From Ramlibacter tataouinensis (GTDB lineage: Bacteria; Pseudomonadota; Gammaproteobacteria; Burkholderiales; Burkholderiaceae_C): a DNA stretch of 64,000 nucleotides. Below the pieces are notes generated by a model, which was given only the letters and a program-made list of their open reading frames with translations, had not been told where the DNA came from and did no database searches. This document shows, piece by piece, positions 1-7,755 of the stretch. The stretch is from contig NZ_CP010951.1 of assembly GCF_001580455.1 (NCBI RefSeq), positions 806,001 through 870,000 of the forward strand. The letters are read 5' to 3'. The first letter of the stretch is position 1. Every line of letters begins with the position of its first letter. The position numbers were made by a program, and so were the translations under genes.

Positions 1-646
1 CAGGCTCGGATACGCTCGCCAGCGCCGCGAAGTCTTCGGGGTGCACATGAGCGCTCAACGGCGACCGCCGGCCGTGTTCGGCGAGCAAATGACGCACCAT
101 CGCTTTCAGCGTTTCGGGCTGCGACGCCTGCGCGCCGAGAATGCGGCATAGCGCTTCGTGGGCCAGCGCAACGAGATCCTCTTCGCCATCGGCACGCCAT
201 TGGATGACTGCGGCGGAGGCCGAGCGCAACAGGCACTCCAGCCGCGCGACAGCTGCGCGCTGCACGGCCAGCGATTCTGCGCGCGCGTCATCCCGTGCGC
301 GGGCCAGTTGTTGCCCGGCCTCGTCCAGGCCCTGCTGCAGCCCCGCTTGCCTACCCTCTTCCCGTGCGCGCGCGCGAGCCTCCTCGATCAGCGCATCGAA
401 CTTGAGGCGCTCTTCGCCGGCGCCGGCCGAGTGGCCCGCGGCGAATCCTTCCCGTCGCCCTTCAGCGAACGCGGCTTCGACCGCAGCCTGGGCCGAGGGG
501 GCAGGCTGTGGGTGCACCGTCGTCTTGGCAGCGGGAGCGATGGGCATGCGACCCGGCCGCACGAGCGCGTGTGGCTGCGCGTGCAGCACCACACCGCGCA
601 GCACGGGCGCTGCTGCCGGCTTGTCGGCGAGGTGCTTGGGTCTCAT
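1..646 (-). CDS. fliH: FliH, flagellar export ATPase regulator (3' end outside window)
   Basis: I translated this frame directly; it stays open from the ATG at 646 to base 1, giving about 215 residues with no stop. The protein has a Pro/Ala-rich N-terminus and then the small-residue heptad pattern typical of FliH (AFAEGRREGFAAG and EEGRQAGLQQG, roughly residues 55-110), followed by an E/R/A-rich helix and the start of the C-terminal FliH/HrpE domain. FliH binds and restrains the ATPase FliI in the flagellar type III export apparatus. The start overlaps the stop of the FliG-like gene (ATGA), so the two are translationally coupled. FliI would be expected just beyond the left edge. Confidence 0.85.
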   Translation of the reverse strand, partial: MRPKHLADKPAAAPVLRGVVLHAQPHALVRPGRMPIAPAAKTTVHPQPAPSAQAAVEAAFAEGRREGFAAGHSAGAGEERLKFDALIEEARARAREEGRQAGLQQGLDEAGQQLARARDDARAESLAVQRAAVARLECLLRSASAAVIQWRADGEEDLVALAHEALCRILGAQASQPETLKAMVRHLLAEHGRRSPLSAHVHPEDFAALASVSEP

Positions 647-1215
647 GCCAGCAAGGCGCCGAGCCGGCCGCGCGCCGCATACCAACGGCGGCTGAGAGCA
701 TGCGAGATCGTCGCCGGACGAGCCGCGACCTGTGCCAACAGGCGCGCCTCGAATTCTTCGCGCAGGACTTCGTAGAGTCGCGCGCCCTCCCCCGGCGCGC
801 GACGCGCGTCGTGGCTCCGCTTCAGTTCCTGGACTTCGCGCCGCTTGGCCGGGCCGAGCCGGGACAACACGGCGTCACGCTCCTGTGCTCCGCGTGCGTC
901 CAGCACCCTCGCGATCACGGCAGCGGGTTCGTGCCGCAAGACCATGGCGACATCCTGCGGACTTGCGAGCGAAACGTGCTGCGGCGATGCCGGCGCAATC
1001 CGTGCAGGTCGGCGAGCCGCGGGCGACGGCCGGGTCGCGATCTTCACCATGGCCCGATCGGGCGGGATCCCGAGTGCTTCGAGTTCACCCAGCAGTGTGG
1101 CGAGTTCACCGCGCTGTTGATCCGGCAACCGGGCGAGCAACCACTCGCGGTCTGACTTGGCCACCGAATGCAGCGTCAATGCGCAGCGACGCAGGGCTTC
1201 CTGCCGGGCACTCAT
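643..1215 (-). CDS. FliG-like rotor protein lacking the C-terminal torque domain
   Basis: The 190-residue product starts at the ATG overlapping the fliF stop (ATGA, 1212-1215); a longer frame to 1266 would run into fliF. The N-terminal ~55 residues are helical like FliG-N. Residues ~90-150 (SPQDVAMVLRHEPAAV, then a block of helices) resemble the FliG middle domain, whose family motif is E-H-P-Q-x2-A. The fliF-x-fliH position is where fliG normally sits. FliG is usually ~330 residues with a C-terminal domain of charged torque-generating residues; that domain is absent here. I infer a reduced or highly diverged FliG. It could instead be an unrelated helical linker. Confidence 0.6.
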   Translation of the reverse strand: MSARQEALRRCALTLHSVAKSDREWLLARLPDQQRGELATLLGELEALGIPPDRAMVKIATRPSPAARRPARIAPASPQHVSLASPQDVAMVLRHEPAAVIARVLDARGAQERDAVLSRLGPAKRREVQELKRSHDARRAPGEGARLYEVLREEFEARLLAQVAARPATISHALSRRWYAARGRLGALLA

Positions 1216-2645
1216 GCCGGACCTCCGTTGGCCGCCCGATCCTGAGTGCCCCCGGCGTCGAGCCACTGGCGCATCTGTTCCAGCAGCAGTTGCCTCTGGT
1301 CCGCGCTCATCCCGCTGTCACGGCTGCGCGCACGACGCCAGAGCACCATGGCGGCCAGGATGAACGACAGGGCCAGTGCCGTCGCCAGTGCGCCAATCGC
1401 CCCGATGTCGGGCCAGTTCGGGGTCTTCGCCGCAGGCGGCGCGCGCTCTTCGATCACCGCCGGCGGCGCATCCTGCAGTGCGGGGGTCTCGAAGGCACGC
1501 AGGCTTTGCACGACCACGCTATCGCCGCGCTCGGGCATCGCACCGACGGCGGCCGCGACGAGCGTGCGCATCTGTTCGATCTGCTTGTCGTCCATAGGCT
1601 GGCGGACGACTGCCACCACCTGAAGGCGCCGGATCGCGCCCGGTTGCGTGGCGACCTGCTCGACCCGGCGGCCGACCTGGTACTCGACCTCGCGCTGACT
1701 GTTGCTGGCGCGGCCGCCCGCATCCGTGCGGCCGCCCAGCGGGGGGCCGACATCGCGAGCGCTTTCCCGTTCCCGCACGATCACACCGGCAGAACTCTGG
1801 CCGGAGCGCCCCGGCGCCCCGATGACGTCTTCGGTGGTGACGCGCACCAAGTCCATGTTCAGTGTCACGTCGACGCTGGCGAGCACCTGGCCGGAACCGA
1901 AGGCGCCTTCGAGCACTTCCGTGGCTTTGCGTGCCAACAGGCGTTCGGTGTCGCGCTTGAGGTCGAGGCGGTTCGAGCCCGCCCCGTCCTGTTCGCCTTC
2001 GGCCGCAGTGACCCGGGTCAGCGCCACGCCTTGCCGGTCGACGATCGTGACGTCCTGCGCGACGATGCCGGGCACCGCCGCGGCCACCAGCCGCTGGATG
2101 CCGGTGATCTGTTCGGGCCGCAGCGACTGCCCGGTCTTTAGACTGAGCGTGATGGCGGCCTTGGCCCTGCTGGTGGCGCGCTTGAAGAGACCTTCCTCCG
2201 GCATCGCCAGGTGCACGCGCGCATCGCGCACTTCCGACAGCGCGAGGATCGTGCGCGTGATCTCGCCCTGCAAGGCGCGCTGGTAGTTGACCTTCTGTGC
2301 GAACTCGGTCATGCCGAAATCCGCGTTGTTGAACAACTCGAAGCCCGCCGCGCCGTGCAGTGGAATGTCCTTGCCCATCAGCTTGAGTCGCGTCGCATGG
2401 ACGACAGCGCCGTCCACGGAGATGGTGTTGCCGTCCGCGCCGATCCTGTACGGGACCTTCATGCGGTCAAGTTCGGCAACCATGAGCGCGGTGTCCTGCG
2501 GCTTCAGATCGGTGAACAGCACCTGGTAGTCGGTGCGCAGCACCCAGGCCGCCGCGCCGGCGGTCAGTGTCACCACGAGCACCACGCCGGCCACGAAGCC
2601 CGCACGCGCGGCGGGTGCGAGGGAACTCCAGAAGTCCTTCAGCAT
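1212..2645 (-). CDS. fliF: FliF, flagellar MS-ring protein
   Basis: 477 residues. An N-terminal membrane helix (about residues 15-36) is followed by the YscJ/FliF ring-building motif region, with the family-typical stretches VLFTDLKPQD and GFELFNNADFG (around 40-110) and YQRALQGEITRTI. A second membrane helix lies near residue 420, then a cytoplasmic tail ending in an EQMRQWLD segment where FliF normally binds the FliG N-domain. FliF forms the inner-membrane ring on which the export gate and rotor assemble. It is shorter than typical FliF (about 550-570), mainly in the periplasmic loop. It lies 18 nt downstream of fliE and overlaps the FliG-like gene. Confidence 0.93.
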   Translation of the reverse strand: MLKDFWSSLAPAARAGFVAGVVLVVTLTAGAAAWVLRTDYQVLFTDLKPQDTALMVAELDRMKVPYRIGADGNTISVDGAVVHATRLKLMGKDIPLHGAAGFELFNNADFGMTEFAQKVNYQRALQGEITRTILALSEVRDARVHLAMPEEGLFKRATSRAKAAITLSLKTGQSLRPEQITGIQRLVAAAVPGIVAQDVTIVDRQGVALTRVTAAEGEQDGAGSNRLDLKRDTERLLARKATEVLEGAFGSGQVLASVDVTLNMDLVRVTTEDVIGAPGRSGQSSAGVIVRERESARDVGPPLGGRTDAGGRASNSQREVEYQVGRRVEQVATQPGAIRRLQVVAVVRQPMDDKQIEQMRTLVAAAVGAMPERGDSVVVQSLRAFETPALQDAPPAVIEERAPPAAKTPNWPDIGAIGALATALALSFILAAMVLWRRARSRDSGMSADQRQLLLEQMRQWLDAGGTQDRAANGGPA

Positions 2646-2663
2646 CGTGTCTTCCCCGGCCCG

Positions 2664-2996
2664 CTATATCTGCATCTTCATGATGTCCTGGTAGGCCTCG
2701 AGCAGGCGCCCGCGAACTTGCATCATGAGCTGGAAGGACAGCCGCGATTCCTCGAGTTGGATCATCACCTGGTGAACGTTCTGGACGTCACCCGTGGCGA
2801 GGCGCTGCAGGCCCGCCTGGCCGGCCTGCAGCTTCTCGTTCACCTGCGCCAGGCCCTGGCTGACCATGTCGGCGAACATCGCGGGCGCGCCGGTGCCGGC
2901 GCCCGTGATGCGCTGCGGGCCAACCAGGTCTTCCGGAAAGAGGTTGTTGACCTGTGCGGGCGGGATGGCACCGATGGGAGGCAGGCCGCCGTTCAT
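2664..2996 (-). CDS. fliE: FliE, flagellar MS-ring/rod junction protein
   Basis: 110 residues, the normal size for FliE. The C-terminal half has the family pattern: a helix with VHQVMIQLEESRLSFQLMMQ, then RLLEAYQDIMKMQI at the extreme C-terminus, matching the conserved EVMRMQV-type end of FliE. FliE is the first exported rod component and links the MS ring to the FlgB/FlgC rod. Its ATG overlaps the flgC stop (2993-2996), an ATGA junction that keeps rod genes coupled. Confidence 0.92.
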   Translation of the reverse strand: MNGGLPPIGAIPPAQVNNLFPEDLVGPQRITGAGTGAPAMFADMVSQGLAQVNEKLQAGQAGLQRLATGDVQNVHQVMIQLEESRLSFQLMMQVRGRLLEAYQDIMKMQI

Positions 2997-3427
2997 GACG
3001 TCCCCCCGATGTCCAGCGCCTTCAATGCCATCGTGCGGGCCGCGTTCATTGCGGCGACGTTGGCCTCGTACGCGCGCGTCGCGCTCATCATCGACACCAT
3101 CTCGGTTGCAGGATCGACGCCCGGGTAGCTCACGAAGCCACGCGGATCGGCGAGCGGATGGCCTGGCTCGTGCACCATGCGCGGCGCGACCGCGGCCGGT
3201 TCGACGCGAAAGTCGGGCTTCAGGCCCGCCGCCCTGTCGCTTTCCAGCAGCGCGGCGAAGGCTTCCGGCAAGGCGGCTTGCGCGACGACTCGCAGGGGTT
3301 GGTAGGCCGGCCGGCCGGCCGCCTGCGTCGTGTGCGCGTTGGCGAGGTTCAAGGCGGCGACTTCGACGCGCGCGCGTTCGAGCGCCATCCCGGCGGCGCT
3401 GATGGCGAAGGTGGGTGAGTAGTCCAT
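2993..3427 (-). CDS. flgC: FlgC, proximal rod protein
   Basis: 144 residues from the ATG at 3427; the open frame extends further upstream, but that part lies antisense-like over flgB and has no rod features. The N-terminus carries the flagellar rod/hook helix (VEVAALNLANAHTT, near residues 17-30) and the C-terminus has EMVSMMSATRAYEANVAAM, the paired helix shared by FlgB/C/F/G/E. The central body is short, as usual for FlgC. Its gene lies 22 nt after flgB. Confidence 0.92.
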   Translation of the reverse strand: MDYSPTFAISAAGMALERARVEVAALNLANAHTTQAAGRPAYQPLRVVAQAALPEAFAALLESDRAAGLKPDFRVEPAAVAPRMVHEPGHPLADPRGFVSYPGVDPATEMVSMMSATRAYEANVAAMNAARTMALKALDIGGTS

Positions 3428-3449
3428 GGTGCCTGGGCTCGACGAAGGA

Positions 3450-3833
3450 TCAGCGCTTGCCGTCGTTGACAGCGCTGGAGAGGATGGCGAAGTGCCGGCT
3501 GAGGCCCCGGGCAAGGGCCTGGAAGTGCACGGTGTTGTGTGCAAGGTCCGCCATTTGCTCATCGAGATGAACCTTGGCGGGCAATCCCTGGGCGTCCAGC
3601 ATTGGCTCCAGTTGCAATCGCACGCCGGCAAGTGACGAGGGATCGATCCGGCCCTTGCTGTCCACGCTGCGCCGCGCGTCGTCCATTTGCGAGGCGAAGT
3701 CGAGCTTCTGCGGCACATGGCCCTCCGTGGCGTGGTTCGCGATGTTGGCGGCGATGGCCTGCTGCCGCAGGCTGGCGGCGTCGAGCGCGAGGGCCAGCGC
3801 GGCGGTGGTGATGGAATCGATGGCGGCTGTCAT
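3450..3833 (-). CDS. flgB: FlgB, proximal rod protein
   Basis: 127 residues. The N-terminal rod signature AIAANIANHATEGHVPQKLDF-like region (about residues 26-46, the A-N-I-A-N-x-x-T-x-G-x-x-x consensus) is clear, and the C-terminal helix (HNTVHFQALARGLSRHF) matches FlgB. It polymerises with FlgC at the base of the rod. It follows flgI by 17 nt in the same operon. Its start at 3833 is the only ATG that includes the complete N-terminal helix. Confidence 0.92.
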   Translation of the reverse strand: MTAAIDSITTAALALALDAASLRQQAIAANIANHATEGHVPQKLDFASQMDDARRSVDSKGRIDPSSLAGVRLQLEPMLDAQGLPAKVHLDEQMADLAHNTVHFQALARGLSRHFAILSSAVNDGKR

Positions 3834-3850
3834 TTGTGAACGCTTTGGAG

Positions 3851-4993
3851 TTACTGGACGACCAATTCGGCGTGCAAGGCACCTGCGGCCTTGATCGCGC
3901 GAAGGATGGAAATGACGTCGCGCGTACTGGTCTTGAGCCTGGCCAGGGACTGCACCAGGTCGGCCACGGTCGTGCCGGACGACAGGAAGCCGGGACCGTT
4001 TTCCTCACCGACATCGACGCTGGCGTTCGTGACGGCGGCGGTCCTCACGCCCGGCCCTGCATACCCCATGGTCAGGGGCTGGGAGATGCCGTTTTGCACC
4101 ACCACGGAAATCTTCAGGTCCCCGTGGGAGATGGCCACGCGGGATATCGTGACGTCGCCGCCGGCCACGACGGTGCCGGTGCGCTCGTTGATCACGACTT
4201 TCGCGCGGCGGTCGGGCATGACCGCCACGTTCTCCAGCTTCGCGACGAAGGAGACCAGCTGCGATCGCTGCAGCTCGGGCACGGCGATCTCGATGCCTGA
4301 CGCGTCGCGCGCGTGGGCCAGGCCGGGCCCGACATGCGCATTGATGGCGGCGGCGACCCGGCTCGCCGTCGTGTAGTCCGGTTCGGCCAGGACGAACGTG
4401 AGACTTTGCGCCGCCGCCACCAAATCGCCGGCGACCCCCACTTCGACCACGGCTCCCCCCGGTACGGATCCCACGGTCGGATGGTTCTTCTGCACCACGT
4501 TGCCGTTCGCGTCGTAGCGGTAGCCGCCGACGGACAGGGGGCCTTGCGCGAGCGCGTACACGCGGCCGTTCGGCGCCTTCAAGGGCGTGAGCAACAGGCT
4601 GCCGCCCAACAGGCTGCGCGCATCACCGGCTGAGTTCACGGTGACGTCGAGCGTGTCGCCTTCGCGCGCAAATGCGGGCAAGAAAGCACTGACGGAGACC
4701 ACGGCGGCGTTGCGGCTCTGCACCTGTTCGGGCGGCACGGTGAGATTGAATTGCGACAGCACGTTGGACATGGCCTGGCGCATCGCCCGGTTGGCGGGCG
4801 AATCGCCCGTACCGGCGAGGCCGGTGACGATGCCCCAGCCCACAAGCGTGTTGTCGCGCCAGCCCTGGAGCTTGCCGAGGTCCTTGACGCGGATCTGTGC
4901 ACGCGCATTCGCGGCCGGCTGCGCGAGGGCAAAGCCGGGTGCGAGCGCGGCGGCCGCCATGGCCGCGGCGATGAAGCAGCTTGCGATGCGCAT
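3851..4993 (-). CDS. flgI: FlgI, flagellar P-ring protein
   Basis: 380 residues, close to the family norm of ~365. I chose the ATG at 4993, which overlaps the flgH stop by one base, because it gives a clean Sec signal peptide (MRIASCFIAAAMAAAALAPG, cleavage near ALA-QP). The mature start RIKDL-like RVKDLGKLQGWRDNTLVG, then GIVTGLAGTGDS, are hallmarks of FlgI, as is the C-terminal LVQSLARLKTSTRDVISIL. It forms the periplasmic P ring around the rod. Its presence with FlgH indicates a complete outer ring set suited to a Gram-negative envelope. Confidence 0.95.
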   Translation of the reverse strand: MRIASCFIAAAMAAAALAPGFALAQPAANARAQIRVKDLGKLQGWRDNTLVGWGIVTGLAGTGDSPANRAMRQAMSNVLSQFNLTVPPEQVQSRNAAVVSVSAFLPAFAREGDTLDVTVNSAGDARSLLGGSLLLTPLKAPNGRVYALAQGPLSVGGYRYDANGNVVQKNHPTVGSVPGGAVVEVGVAGDLVAAAQSLTFVLAEPDYTTASRVAAAINAHVGPGLAHARDASGIEIAVPELQRSQLVSFVAKLENVAVMPDRRAKVVINERTGTVVAGGDVTISRVAISHGDLKISVVVQNGISQPLTMGYAGPGVRTAAVTNASVDVGEENGPGFLSSGTTVADLVQSLARLKTSTRDVISILRAIKAAGALHAELVVQ

Positions 4994-5583
4994 CACATCC
5001 CCACCCAATCGAGCAACTTGCGCCACCAGGCTCGCTGCTGGCGCTCGGAGACATCGCCTTCGCCGAGGTAGGTGATGCGCGCGTCAGCCAGGCGTGTCGA
5101 AAGGACCACGTTGCCGTCCGACACGTCCTGCGGACGCACACGGCCCTCCAGGGTCACTCGTTGCTGCTCCTCGTTGACGACGAGCAGTTGCTCGCCCGCG
5201 ACGCGCAGGTCGCCGTTGGGCAGGATCTGCTTCACCGACACCGTCAAGGTGATCAGGACGCGGTTCGCGCGCTGCGTGCGCCCGCCGCCGTCGAACTCGC
5301 CGGTGGCGGCGATGCCGGTCTCGGCGACCCGGCGAACGCCGTGCGTGAGCTCCGCGTTAAGGTTGTTCTTGCGACGCGTGCCCGTTTCTGCACTGCTGGT
5401 GGCGCTCGAGTTCTCGAAGACCTGGACGGTGAGAGCGTCGCCCACACGGAACGCCTTGTTGTCGGAAGTGAGTGGCCGATAGGTCGCTTCGTCGTACAGA
5501 CTCGCGCCGATGGTGGGCAGGGTGTGGAACGCCGCCATCAGCACGACGGCGACGCAAGCCGCAAACGAGGAGCGTCGCTTCAC
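4993..5583 (-). CDS. flgH: FlgH, flagellar L-ring protein without a lipobox
   Basis: 196 residues. The conserved FlgH core is present: FRVGDALTVQVFENSSA near residues 45-60 and ADARITYLGEGDVSE near the C-terminus, ending in a WWRKLLDWVGM-type tail. FlgH usually is a lipoprotein of ~230 residues. Here the N-terminal hydrophobic segment ends in LPTIGASLYDE with no cysteine at the cleavage region; the only nearby Cys is residue 10, before the hydrophobic core. It overlaps flgA (ATGA) upstream and flgI downstream. The function as L ring is inferred from family and position. Confidence 0.9.
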   Translation of the reverse strand: MKRRSSFAACVAVVLMAAFHTLPTIGASLYDEATYRPLTSDNKAFRVGDALTVQVFENSSATSSAETGTRRKNNLNAELTHGVRRVAETGIAATGEFDGGGRTQRANRVLITLTVSVKQILPNGDLRVAGEQLLVVNEEQQRVTLEGRVRPQDVSDGNVVLSTRLADARITYLGEGDVSERQQRAWWRKLLDWVGM

Positions 5584-6164
5584 AGCATGGCCTCCGCTCG
5601 GCCCGGGCCGATCACGCGCGCGAACACGACACTGCCGCCTTGGGTTGTGCGCACCTTGATCGTCTGGCCGGCGATGCCATCCTGCAAAGCCTGGGCTCGC
5701 ATCTCGAGCTGCACCGCTCCGCTTCGGATTTCAAGGGATACCCACTCGCCGTGGCTGATGTAGACCGCGCCGCGCGTCGCCACAGGTCCCCTGCCCGGCG
5801 ACTCCGTGGCGGCGCCGATCACCTGCACCTCATCCGCGCCCGACCATTGCACATCGTCCTGCAGGATGCCGAGTCGGACGCGCAGCCAACGCGAGATGGC
5901 GTCTCGTCGCACCCATGCCTCGGTCCCGGGTTGCGGTGAGCTCCCCAATGGCATCGCGACCAGTTGCCGGATCGCGCGAAGGTCGGTGGAGCGCACGATC
6001 GCGACATCGCCCAGCCGGACTTCGCCCGCGTGTGCCAGGAAGTTCGGCTGCAACTCGATCCGCACTTGGGCTTGCGACCACGGTCCCGCCACCGCCGCCG
6101 CAGGCACCATGGCCCCGGCGATGAGTGCAAGCACGGCTGGCATCTGTCGCATGAATGGCCTCAC
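5580..6164 (-). CDS. flgA: FlgA, P-ring assembly chaperone
   Basis: 194 residues with a Sec signal peptide (about residues 1-27, ending AAAVAG). The body holds the SAF domain: LGDVAIVRSTDLRAIRQ, a central region, and the C-terminal GIAGQTIKVRTTQGGSVVFARVIGPG typical of FlgA/CpaB-like proteins. FlgA works in the periplasm to help FlgI polymerise into the P ring, which fits its position three genes before flgI. It overlaps both flgG (6161-6164) and flgH (5580-5583). Confidence 0.9.
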   Translation of the reverse strand: MRPFMRQMPAVLALIAGAMVPAAAVAGPWSQAQVRIELQPNFLAHAGEVRLGDVAIVRSTDLRAIRQLVAMPLGSSPQPGTEAWVRRDAISRWLRVRLGILQDDVQWSGADEVQVIGAATESPGRGPVATRGAVYISHGEWVSLEIRSGAVQLEMRAQALQDGIAGQTIKVRTTQGGSVVFARVIGPGRAEAML

Positions 6165-6955
6165 TTGCGCAGGTTGTTCACGAGGCCGAGCATTTCGTCC
6201 GCCGCCTGCACCACTTTGACGCTCGCCTCATAAGCGCGCTGCGCGAGCATCAGGTTGACCATTTCATCCACCATCTTCACGTTGGAGGCTTCGAGGAAGC
6301 CTTGCGCCAGCGAGCCGGCTCCGTCTTCGCCGGGTCGTGCGGAGATCGCATCCCCCGTTCCGTCTCCTGCGCGATAGAGGTTGTCGCCAAGGCTGATGAG
6401 GAGGCCCGGGTTGGCAAAGCGCACCACTTCGATCTGGCCCAATTCGACTGGGTTGACCTGGTTCGGCACGGTGACGAGCACGCGGCCGTCGGCGCCGATG
6501 ACGAGGGACTTGGCGTTGTCCGGCAAGGCAATCGACGGCTTGAGCGGGTAGCCTGCTTGCGTCACTAGCGCTCCGTCTTTCACCCTCAAGGTTCCGCCGC
6601 GCGTGACCGCGCTCGAACCATCGGGCATCGACACTTCGAGAAAGCCCTCGCCCCGGATGGCCAGGTCCAGTGGCGAATCCGTCTTCTTCAATTCGCCCGC
6701 CTCGAAGACCTTGCTCATGGCGGCGATGCCCACGCCGGCGCCGAGCCGCTGCGCGGAGGCCGGGGTGCCGTTACGAGATTCCTCCATGCCTGCAAGCGCC
6801 ACACGGTTGCCTTCGCGCACCATCAGGTCGGAAAAGCCGACACGGCCCTTCTTGAACGCGACGGTGTTGGCGTTCGCGAGGTTGTTGGCAATCGTTTCCA
6901 CGTTCTGCTGCTGGGCTAGCATGCCGGTGGCGCCGATGGAAAGTGCGTCGAACAT
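6161..6955 (-). CDS. flgG: FlgG, distal rod protein
   Basis: 264 residues, normal for FlgG. The N-terminal signature NVETIANNLANANTVAFKK (about 18-36) and the C-terminal helix MLAQRAYEASVKVVQAADEM are the defining rod/hook regions; the middle part contains the D1 fold with IRGEGFLEV. FlgG builds the distal rod that passes through the P and L rings. The gene overlaps flgA by four bases. Confidence 0.94.
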   Translation of the reverse strand: MFDALSIGATGMLAQQQNVETIANNLANANTVAFKKGRVGFSDLMVREGNRVALAGMEESRNGTPASAQRLGAGVGIAAMSKVFEAGELKKTDSPLDLAIRGEGFLEVSMPDGSSAVTRGGTLRVKDGALVTQAGYPLKPSIALPDNAKSLVIGADGRVLVTVPNQVNPVELGQIEVVRFANPGLLISLGDNLYRAGDGTGDAISARPGEDGAGSLAQGFLEASNVKMVDEMVNLMLAQRAYEASVKVVQAADEMLGLVNNLRK

Positions 6956-6981
6956 GAGTGCCTTTCGTCTTTGCGTCGGGG

Positions 6982-7737
6982 TCAGGAGGTTTCGCCGAGC
7001 TTGCGGATGGCGATGCCCAGCATCTCGTCGTAGCCCAGGACCATCTTCTGCATGCCCTCGAAGTGGCGCATGGCCCGGATCAGGCTGGCCATCTCCTGCG
7101 TGGAGCTCGCGTTGGAGTTCTCAAGGTAGCCCTGGCGCAGTTGCACCTCTTCGTCCGACAGGGGTTTCATGCCGCTGCCGGCGGCGTGCAGCCCGTCACC
7201 GAGCCGGTCCATGGCCGACGCCGTGTCGAACTCGACGACTTTCAGCTGTGCGAGCGGCTGCGTGCCGGCCGCGGCGTTCGCCGCAGACACCGTGCCGTTG
7301 GTGGCAATGACCGGATTCGCGATGTTCAGCTGGATCTCTCCCGACGTTCCCATCACCGCGTGCCCCTGCGCGGTGACCAGGCGGCCACGCGCGTCGAGCC
7401 GGAAATTTCCCTGGCGCGTGTAGGCCAAGCCTGTGTCCGTCATCACCTCGAAATAGCCATTGCCCATGAGTGCAACGTCCAGGGGCTGTCCGGTGGCCTT
7501 GAGCGTTCCCGCCCGTTGGTCGCTCGGATGCTGCATCGGCGCGGCAGCCGCGTGCGTTTCAGCGACCTCCGCCGCATTCGTGAGGTGGGCGGCGAAGCTC
7601 GCGCCCAACGGCGCCTGCAGCGCGACCGACCGCTTGTAGCCTGGCGTCAGCACGTTCGCGAGATTGGTCGCGACCTGGTCGAGCCGGGCCATGTCGCCCT
7701 GCATGCTCTGCAGCCCGATGGCAAGCACTTCATTCAT
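6982..7737 (-). CDS. flgF: FlgF, rod protein
   Basis: 251 residues, related to FlgG but more divergent. The N-terminus has DQVATNLANVLTPGYKR (around 21-37), the middle has MGNGYFEVMTDTGLAYTRQGNF, and the C-terminus has EMASLIRAMRHFEGMQKM, all expected of FlgF. It forms part of the rod between FlgC and FlgG. It is 26 nt upstream of flgG and 18 nt downstream of flhA. Assignment as FlgF rather than a second FlgG rests on length, divergence and the adjacent bona fide FlgG. Confidence 0.88.
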   Translation of the reverse strand: MNEVLAIGLQSMQGDMARLDQVATNLANVLTPGYKRSVALQAPLGASFAAHLTNAAEVAETHAAAAPMQHPSDQRAGTLKATGQPLDVALMGNGYFEVMTDTGLAYTRQGNFRLDARGRLVTAQGHAVMGTSGEIQLNIANPVIATNGTVSAANAAAGTQPLAQLKVVEFDTASAMDRLGDGLHAAGSGMKPLSDEEVQLRQGYLENSNASSTQEMASLIRAMRHFEGMQKMVLGYDEMLGIAIRKLGETS

Positions 7738-7755
7738 GACAGATTCCCCTCGGCT

